A stretch of 28,934 nucleotides of DNA from assembly GCA_023453725.1 (NCBI GenBank), contig JAEXTB010000091.1:1-28934 (forward strand), read 5' to 3'. Origin of the DNA: Bacillota bacterium. GTDB lineage: Bacteria; Bacillota; Clostridia; Christensenellales; CAG-138. The translations under genes and the position numbers were made by a program. Under the pieces are notes generated by a model. That model was not told where the DNA came from. It saw only the letters and a program-made list of their open reading frames with translations, and made no database searches. This document shows positions 23,535 through 28,934 of this stretch, one piece after another. Each line of letters starts with the position of its first letter. Position 1 is the stretch's first letter.

Positions 23535-24215
23535 ATGATCCGAATTTTGCTGGTGGACGACGACCGGCACATCCGCTCCATCGTGCGCGAATATGCACAG
23601 GCGGAAGACTGGCGCTTTGAGGAGGCGGAAAACGGCCAAGAAGCGCTGCGGCTGTTGGAGGCGAACGAGTTCGCGTTGGTCGTGCTTGATGTGATGATGC
23701 CAGTGTTGGATGGCTGGACAACGCTCAAACAGATTCGCAAAAACAGCCAGATCCCCGTAATCCTGCTGACCGCCCGCACTGAGGAATATGACAAGCTGCT
23801 GGGGTTCGAGCTTGGCGTGGACGATTACATCGCCAAGCCCTTCAGCCCAAGGGAGCTCATTGCACGCATAAAGGCGCTGCTCAAACGCACCGCGGCGGCT
23901 ACGGTCTCCGCTGGAAGGCTTGGTTTCGACGAGTTGGACATCGACACCGACGCCCGGAGAGTGAAGATCGCCGGCGAGGTGGTGGCGTTGACTCCAAAGG
24001 AATATGAGCTGTTAGTTTTTTTTGCTGCCCGGCCGGGCAAAGCCTTTACTCGGGATCAGCTGCTGAATCAGGTGTGGGGATATGACTATTTCGGCGATGC
24101 TCGTACCGTGGATACCCATATCCGTTCCCTTAGGGAAAAGCTAGGCCCCTGCCGCCGGTTTCTGACGACGGTGTGGGGAACCGGCTACCGCTTTGAAACG
24201 GGGTTGGAGACATGA
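23535..24215 (+). CDS. OmpR-family response regulator
   Basis: The 226-residue regulator has a receiver domain with the acidic pocket DDD (8-10), phospho-acceptor Asp52 in VVLDVMMP, a Thr in LLTAR and Lys101 in AKPF. A winged-helix DNA-binding domain follows (about 125-223), with TPKEYELL, RDQLLNQVWGYDYFGDARTVDTHI and GTGYRF. It would activate or repress genes after phosphorylation by the kinase encoded next. The ATG at 23535 follows AGGGAG by eight bases; a GTG at 23526 overlaps that site. Its stop overlaps the kinase start (ATGA). The divergent secreted-protein gene is the obvious candidate target. Confidence 0.92.
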   Translation: MIRILLVDDDRHIRSIVREYAQAEDWRFEEAENGQEALRLLEANEFALVVLDVMMPVLDGWTTLKQIRKNSQIPVILLTARTEEYDKLLGFELGVDDYIAKPFSPRELIARIKALLKRTAAATVSAGRLGFDELDIDTDARRVKIAGEVVALTPKEYELLVFFAARPGKAFTRDQLLNQVWGYDYFGDARTVDTHIRSLREKLGPCRRFLTTVWGTGYRFETGLET

Positions 24216-25564
24216 AGCATATTGCCAGCAAGCTATACGCGGGCTTCTTGTGTATGGCAGGGGTCACCATCGCCCTGATTTGGCTGTTGCAGGCCGGTAT
24301 CATGAAGGACAACTACTTAAACGCAAGGGTGGCGACCATCGACGCCGCGCTGCAGCAGGCGCTGGGCGAATCCTCCCTTGATTACGCCGAGCTGGAGAGT
24401 CATCTTAATTCCCGACTTGTGATGGTGGACGCAAACGGCAATGTCATCTATTCCTCGCAGAACATGCCAATGAAGGGCATGATGATGGGTATGATGATGG
24501 GCATGCAGGGAATTTCCACACTACCCGCTGACGGCACGGTGCAGACATTCACCTCTGCCATGGGGGAAACATCTTACGCTGCACTGGGCAGAACCGGCGC
24601 GAACGGCAGCCGGCTGTATGCGGTATTCTCGCTGGCAGATGTGGAAAAGGCTTCTCAGATTTTGCGGGACCAGATGTGGATCATCACGGTGGTTCTTTTC
24701 GTTGCGGCTTCGGTGCTGGCGGTCCTGCTGTCCCGGCTGTTCTCCCGGCCTGTCCGAAAGATCACCTGGGTGGCCAGGGCGCTGGCCGAGGGGAAATATG
24801 GCATCACTATAGATGTTAAATCCGCCGATGAGATTGGTCAGCTGGCCACTTCCCTCAACGAACTGGGGGGACAACTGGAAAAGACGGAAGCTTTGCGCCG
24901 GGAACTTATTGCAAACGTATCCCATGAGCTGCGATCGCCGCTGGCGGTCATACAAGGATACGCCGAGACGGTTCGGGACGTGACGTGGCCAAATGAGCAA
25001 AAACGTCAGGAGCAACTGACCGTGGTTGCCGAAGAGGCGGCGCGGCTGAGTCGCGTGGTGGAAGACATTCTGGATTACTCCAAGCTGCAGGCCGGCGTCA
25101 CCGCGGTACAATTCGAAGACCTGGCGCTGCCTCCGGCGCTGGAGCAGATTATCCGAGTACACGAAATGGAGTCCGTTCCAAAGCGTCTCAAATTGAGCCT
25201 GCACTGTGAAGAACTCCGCATCCGCTTTGACCCGGGCAAGCTGTCCCAAGTGATGGGTAACCTAATCCACAACGCGATCAACCACGCTGACGCTGATACA
25301 GAAATCGTCATCGAGGCGAAATGCAACGGGGCTGCCTGCCGAATTTCCGTTACGAATACTGGCGAGACCATTGCCCCCGATGAACTGCCGCACATTTGGG
25401 AGCGCTACTACCGCGCTCATAGCATAGGAGAAGGGCGGCGTCTGGGCACGGGGTTGGGCCTGGCAATCGTCAAGACCATATTGGACCAGCACGGCAGCAC
25501 ATATGGCGTAGAAAGTGCGCAGCACCGCACAACCTTCTGGTTTGAAGCGCAAGCGTTACGATAA
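24212..25564 (+). CDS. Sensor histidine kinase with Met-rich extracytoplasmic loop
   Basis: The 450-residue kinase has transmembrane helices at about 8-30 and 155-176 and an extracytoplasmic domain between them. A HAMP linker (about 176-228), a HisKA domain with His238 in NVSHELRSP and a HATPase domain (NLIHNAINHA near 350, TNTGETI near 381, GTGLGLAI near 412) follow. The extracytoplasmic domain contains an unusual run at residues 85-98 with nine Met in fourteen residues (MPMKGMMMGMMMGM). This suggests binding of a soft metal such as Cu(I) or Ag(I), or reaction to Met oxidation; both are inference. The gene overlaps the regulator by four bases. Confidence 0.9.
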   Translation: MKHIASKLYAGFLCMAGVTIALIWLLQAGIMKDNYLNARVATIDAALQQALGESSLDYAELESHLNSRLVMVDANGNVIYSSQNMPMKGMMMGMMMGMQGISTLPADGTVQTFTSAMGETSYAALGRTGANGSRLYAVFSLADVEKASQILRDQMWIITVVLFVAASVLAVLLSRLFSRPVRKITWVARALAEGKYGITIDVKSADEIGQLATSLNELGGQLEKTEALRRELIANVSHELRSPLAVIQGYAETVRDVTWPNEQKRQEQLTVVAEEAARLSRVVEDILDYSKLQAGVTAVQFEDLALPPALEQIIRVHEMESVPKRLKLSLHCEELRIRFDPGKLSQVMGNLIHNAINHADADTEIVIEAKCNGAACRISVTNTGETIAPDELPHIWERYYRAHSIGEGRRLGTGLGLAIVKTILDQHGSTYGVESAQHRTTFWFEAQALR

Positions 25565-25632
25565 ATTTCGGTGCTCACCGGCTTCTTGGTCAATATTGGC
25601 TATCGATTATTCGTTTTGCTGTCATAAGATTC

Positions 25633-25669
25633 AAAAAGCGGAACGGGCTGTAGCCACCGTCCGCTTTTT
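25633..25669 (+). terminator. Terminator of the two-component operon
   Basis: AAAAAGCGGA (25633-25642) pairs with TCCGCTTTTT (25660-25669), with extra CGG/CCG pairing inside. The T5 run on the right and A5 on the left make it a bidirectional-type intrinsic terminator, about 70 bases after the kinase stop. Confidence 0.8.
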
Positions 25670-25826
25670 AGGTGTTCGAAATTTGTCTTTCCTTTGTGAT
25701 GCTGCCATGAGGCTACTAAAAATACTTACAGATGGGAAAGCCGCTATGCAGTATAGGCGTTCAGGATCATACAACTTTCCGAATGGCTCATCGTTAGGGG
25801 TTTTCGCATATTAAAGCTTGAAAATA

Positions 25827-26771
25827 TTAGTTTATCGCGCATTCCACACCATGGGATTCTAAAATATCGGCAAAATGCCGCATGCTCGCATCATCTGGTA
25901 CTTCTACATCAGGTAACGGATACTCGCTTCCAAGGCGCTCGTGCTTTGTAGCGCCAAGCTTATGATACGGAAGAATGTTAACGCGGGAGAAGTGGTTTTC
26001 AGCGCAGAAAGCGCCGATTGCCTCCGCGTTTTCATCAGAATCCGTAAAGCCGGGGATAATGGGCACGCGCAGACATACTTTCTCCGGGCAGGTTTGCCCA
26101 AGTAAACGCAGATTTTCAATAGCTAGCTTATTACTCAAGCCGGTCGCTTTCATATGCTTCTGCTCGTCAACGATTTTCATATCCGTAAGATACAAGTCGA
26201 CATGGGGCATAACAGCTTTCAGTTTTTTTTGCGGAACACACAGCTCCGACTCAAGCACCGTGTTGATGCCTTCTTCATGGCATCTTTTTAAGAGTTCGGC
26301 AACAAATTCATAAAAAACAAGGGGATCGCCCCCGGACACCGTTATCCCGCCCTTATTGCGATACACAACTGAATCCCGCCGGATTTTCTGCATGACGTCG
26401 TCAACTGTCATCGAACTGCCGGTAACGGAGAGCGCACTTTGGAAGCAGACCCGCACACAATCATGTGTCTGACACTTGTTGCATTTGGCGCGGTCATGGC
26501 GTACATAGCCGAATTTTTCAATATCTTCAGGTTCACTATAGGGCGTAACGGCATCGTGCGGGCACACCCCGGCGCAGCGCATGCAGCCTGCACACTTCAT
26601 TTTTGTGTAAAAGAGTTCCGGCACAGACTTTTGTCCTTCAGGATTTGCACACCACAGGCAACGTAGCGGGCAACCCTTAAAAAAAACATTGGTACGAATA
26701 CCGGGACCGTCGTGAGTTGAGAAGCTTTGAATGTCGAAGATCAAAGCTTGCAATTCGTGTTTTTTTTCCAC
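25827..26771 (-). CDS. Glycyl radical enzyme activase (radical SAM)
   Basis: The 314-residue protein installs the glycyl radical on its partner enzyme. The radical SAM motif CPLRCLWC gives CxxxCxxC at Cys34, Cys38 and Cys41. An inserted ferredoxin-like region carries two further four-Cys sets (60, 63, 66, 70 and 97, 100, 105, 109), the mark of activases for non-PFL GREs. SGGDP, LTDMKI and RVPIIPGFTD complete the barrel. A GTG at 26771 with AGAGGT seven bases upstream gives the family N-terminus (ALIFDIQSFSTHDGPG); the longer frame to 26936 adds unrelated residues. It is the last gene after the enzyme and transporter, the usual arrangement for low activase dosage. Confidence 0.9.
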   Translation of the reverse strand: MEKKHELQALIFDIQSFSTHDGPGIRTNVFFKGCPLRCLWCANPEGQKSVPELFYTKMKCAGCMRCAGVCPHDAVTPYSEPEDIEKFGYVRHDRAKCNKCQTHDCVRVCFQSALSVTGSSMTVDDVMQKIRRDSVVYRNKGGITVSGGDPLVFYEFVAELLKRCHEEGINTVLESELCVPQKKLKAVMPHVDLYLTDMKIVDEQKHMKATGLSNKLAIENLRLLGQTCPEKVCLRVPIIPGFTDSDENAEAIGAFCAENHFSRVNILPYHKLGATKHERLGSEYPLPDVEVPDDASMRHFADILESHGVECAIN

Positions 26772-26914
26772 GTTTGAAACCTCTAATCCATTTATATTTC
26801 TTGGCAGTAATGCCCTTTGGATAAAAGGATGCTTCTGAAAAAGTGTATCATGGCACCTTTTTCGCTTTGGCGCCCGCAGGTCGAGTGCGAGGCGTAATCC
26901 GCCGAAAGCTGAAC

Positions 26915-26962
26915 AAACCCGTCGCACGAAACGCATATCAATTCGTTTCGTGCGACAGGTTT
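26915..26962 (-). terminator. Long stem-loop between MFS and activase genes
   Basis: A 13-bp perfect stem (26921-26933 with 26944-26956) extends outward past one mismatch to AAACC/GGTTT. It begins a few bases after the MFS stop. On the minus strand it is followed by GGGTTTGTTC, so it probably reduces transcription into the activase gene, and on the plus strand by GGTTTTCTT. Confidence 0.65.
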
Positions 26963-26968
26963 TCTTAT

Positions 26969-28306
26969 TTATGTGTTTTCAGAAAGGTTTTTTTTATTGC
27001 CCCAAACTTCCTCATAGGTGGGCTGCTTGACGATGTTTACAAAGAAGCAGGCCAGGAGGTAGAAAATAGTGGACAACCATATAGAAACGAAGTAGCTGCC
27101 CGTTGCATCGCGAAGAGCACCGGCGATATATGGGCCAAGGCCTGCGCCGCCGGCCATACCGATCAGGGAAATCAAACCCCATGCCGGGGGCATTTCCTTA
27201 CGCCCCACCGCCAGGCCAACAAGTCCGGCGACGGAAGGTATGTAGCAACCAAAGCCAATTCCAAAAAGAATTGCGTAAACCACAAATGCCCAATGGCTTG
27301 TGCCGCCGTTCGCAGTCAGGCGAACCCCATAGTTAAGCCACAAGGCCATCACAGCGGTAATCAAATACGCAATTGTGAGCACGCGCTTCCTGGCTTTCAT
27401 TGGATCGCCGCTCTTTTTTGCCATTCTATCGACAATACTGCCGACCGCAACGGCAAAGATCGTGAACAAAAGACCGATCAAGCAATAGATATAGGTTGCG
27501 CTTATCTTGTCGTATCCCAGATCCTTGCTCACATAGTTGATCGCGTGGGAAAAGACGATAAACTCTGCAAAGTTGCTGCAAAACCAAAGCAGGGACAGGG
27601 TCCAAAATACCTTATGTTTCACAGCCCACTTAAAGGGAACGTAAAATTCTTCCTTTTTTTGTCCGCCACCGGCATTCATTTTTGCCATGTAGCCATCGTA
27701 ACCCAAGGGTTTCTGGCCGACGTCCTCAGGTTTCATCTTGGTAAACTGAGCGGCGGTGACGATGCCGACGACCAGAACCACACCAAACACTCTCATCATG
27801 ACCTGCCAAGATAGGTTGGAGATGATGAGCATGGAAATAACGGGACCTAAGAACATAGCTACGCCTGTGGCAGCCGTGGTCAGACCCATTGCAAGTCCAA
27901 GCTTATCAACGAACCATTGACGGACCATAGAGGTAACGGGAGCCCAAAAGGCACCGGAACCTATTCCGATGATTGCCTGGCACACCCAATACTGCCAAGG
28001 TTGCTGGGAATAACTGCAGAGGAACAGACCCAGGCCCATGATTAACCCGTGCAAAGAGTAGGTCAGGCGGCAGCCCAGCTTGTTAATATAAGTACCGACC
28101 AAAAAGGCAAACAGCCCGTACATCGCCATAAAAATGGAACTACCGGCGGAAACGGCGCCGGTGGACCACCCGGTGGCCGCGACCATGCCTTGAATAAGAG
28201 TTGCAAAAGAGCCGCGAATGATCATATGGAAAAAAACAATAAACATGGATGCCGTAACGACTGACCAGCCTGCGAATTTCTTGTTCTCTGAACTGTTTTG
28301 GCTCAT
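26969..28306 (-). CDS. Major facilitator superfamily transporter (OFA-like)
   Basis: The 445-residue protein has about twelve membrane helices in two halves joined by a charged cytoplasmic loop (about 205-230, KMKPEDVGQK). The first half has an MFS-type loop (TYINKLGCRLTY) and the second GSIVDRMAKKSG. Overall style resembles the oxalate/formate antiporter-like group, which moves organic acids. Sitting between a GRE and its activase, it likely imports the enzyme's substrate or exports its product. The ATG at 28306 follows GGGGGTGG; the longer frame to 28390 includes intergenic hairpin sequence and is rejected. Confidence 0.85.
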   Translation of the reverse strand: MSQNSSENKKFAGWSVVTASMFIVFFHMIIRGSFATLIQGMVAATGWSTGAVSAGSSIFMAMYGLFAFLVGTYINKLGCRLTYSLHGLIMGLGLFLCSYSQQPWQYWVCQAIIGIGSGAFWAPVTSMVRQWFVDKLGLAMGLTTAATGVAMFLGPVISMLIISNLSWQVMMRVFGVVLVVGIVTAAQFTKMKPEDVGQKPLGYDGYMAKMNAGGGQKKEEFYVPFKWAVKHKVFWTLSLLWFCSNFAEFIVFSHAINYVSKDLGYDKISATYIYCLIGLLFTIFAVAVGSIVDRMAKKSGDPMKARKRVLTIAYLITAVMALWLNYGVRLTANGGTSHWAFVVYAILFGIGFGCYIPSVAGLVGLAVGRKEMPPAWGLISLIGMAGGAGLGPYIAGALRDATGSYFVSIWLSTIFYLLACFFVNIVKQPTYEEVWGNKKNLSENT

Positions 28307-28343
28307 TGTTCCACCCCCATAATTATTTGTAAAGAATATCAAA

Positions 28344-28380
28344 GGCAAGGGAAGAGGGCAGGAACCTCCCTCCCCTTGCC
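28344..28380 (-). terminator. Stem-loop between GRE and MFS genes
   Basis: GGCAAGGG (28344-28351) pairs with CCCTTGCC (28373-28380), and an inner GAGGG/CCCTC stem lies inside a small bulge. On the minus strand it is followed by TTTGATATTCTTT. It likely stabilises the abundant enzyme message and partially terminates before the transporter gene. Confidence 0.6.
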
Positions 28381-28421
28381 TGAAGTGCATTGCGGATCAT
28401 TCCGCATTTTGTGAATATTTG

Positions 28422-28934
28422 TTACAGGGTGTTATACTCGGTTCTGGCAATGAGCTCATCCTGAATCGGTTTGCCAAGCTCAACCCAGTAGGAACTGAAG
28501 CCAGCAACGCGCACCAAAAGGTCACGATAGTTTTCCGGATGCTTTTGCGCGTCGCGGAGCATGTTGGAGTCAACAATATTGAACTGGACGTGATAGCCGC
28601 CCATGTTGAAGTAGCTCCTAATGAAGTCTACAAAGTTTTTGCTGCCCTCCATGCCGCGAATGGCGTTGGGGTGGAACTTCATGTTGAGCTGTACGCTACG
28701 GTACTCGGTCGGGTCCAACTTGACGCCGGACCTAAGCAGAGCGATGGGCCCGTTGGTGTCGGTACCGGGAGAGGCGGACAATATGCCGTCACACAGCGTA
28801 ACGCCGGACAGACGGCCATCGGGAGTGGCACCAGTCACGCGGCCGTGCGGGCCATGCGCAGAGATGGAGAGCGCGGCGGTGAGCCATCTGTAGCCCAAAT
28901 AGGAAGTTTCCGAAGCGCACACACGATCGTAATC
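28422..28934 (-). CDS. Glycyl radical enzyme, C-terminal part (cut by window edge)
   Basis: The last 170 residues of a pyruvate-formate-lyase-like glycyl radical enzyme are present; the frame stays open through the window end, so the N-terminal part with the catalytic Cys is missing. The glycyl radical motif is RVAGFSSYW, with the radical-bearing Gly encoded at 28500-28502, followed by QDELIARTEY. GATPDGR and GISA-like DGILSASPGTD segments are also typical. The separate activase with a double ferredoxin insert and the MFS gene show it is not pyruvate formate-lyase. The substrate cannot be fixed from this piece; decarboxylases of aryl acetates, dehydratases and C-S or C-N lyases all belong to this group. 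Confidence 0.9.
   Translation of the reverse strand, partial: DYDRVCASETSYLGYRWLTAALSISAHGPHGRVTGATPDGRLSGVTLCDGILSASPGTDTNGPIALLRSGVKLDPTEYRSVQLNMKFHPNAIRGMEGSKNFVDFIRSYFNMGGYHVQFNIVDSNMLRDAQKHPENYRDLLVRVAGFSSYWVELGKPIQDELIARTEYNTL

Noticed and set aside
23481..23574. Diversity-generating retroelement template/variable repeat pair
   Set aside because: Differences are mixed transitions, not changes at adenines, and there is no reverse transcriptase gene in the window.
26843..27814. 323-codon plus-strand frame opposite the MFS gene
   Set aside because: Low-complexity translation without membrane or domain pattern; the minus strand encodes a convincing twelve-helix transporter.

Overview
The window looks like a chromosomal segment of an anaerobic, spore-former-type Gram-positive (Bacillota, Clostridia). 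The reasons are strong AGGAGG-type ribosome binding sites, consensus SigA promoters, roughly even base composition, a di-iron Fe-S repair protein, an oxygen-sensitive glycyl radical enzyme (GRE) with its activase, and DUF6143, DUF2680 and RPH-type proteins. No rRNA, tRNA, CRISPR array, phage gene or insertion sequence was found. No genus is claimed.

Layout. (1) 1-3909: a divergent control region with two face-to-face consensus promoters and two copies of a CpG-centred palindrome of LacI type. It drives a plus-strand operon of an amidohydrolase-2 family hydrolase, a DUF4432 aldose-epimerase-like protein and an FGGY sugar kinase, probably a carbohydrate pathway. (2) 3958-7531, minus: an iron-sulfur repair protein (RIC/ScdA) and an 870-residue phosphotransferase. 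The latter has the domain order of rifampicin phosphotransferase, not of PEP synthase. (3) 7759-12069: a mixed block of small genes: SAM methyltransferase, HIRAN protein and J-domain coiled-coil protein (minus), two tandem DUF6143 paralogues (plus), a divergent uracil-DNA-glycosylase-family protein and a DUF488 protein (minus).

(4) 12420-22228, minus: a large catabolic island. In transcription order it holds a divergent cytosine-deaminase-family amidohydrolase, an intrinsic terminator, a three-subunit molybdenum hydroxylase of the xanthine dehydrogenase family, and a complete five-gene urea/amide-type ABC importer (urtABCDE-like). Most junctions overlap or are tightly coupled, so the enzymes and importer probably act on the same nitrogen compound or its products. 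Active-site substitutions in both enzymes suggest it is not simply xanthine or cytosine.

(5) 22889-25669: a secreted DUF2680 protein with a Met/Gly-rich tail, divergent from an OmpR-type response regulator and a histidine kinase. The kinase's extracytoplasmic loop carries a Met-rich run, so a metal such as copper is a possible signal. A decayed 40-bp copy of the response-regulator 5' end lies directly upstream of that gene. (6) 25827-28934, minus: the C-terminal part of a GRE (cut by the window edge), an MFS transporter and a GRE activase, forming a fermentative module whose substrate is not resolved here.

Start codons were chosen from ribosome binding sites and family N-termini. Many preferred starts lie downstream of the longest open frame.
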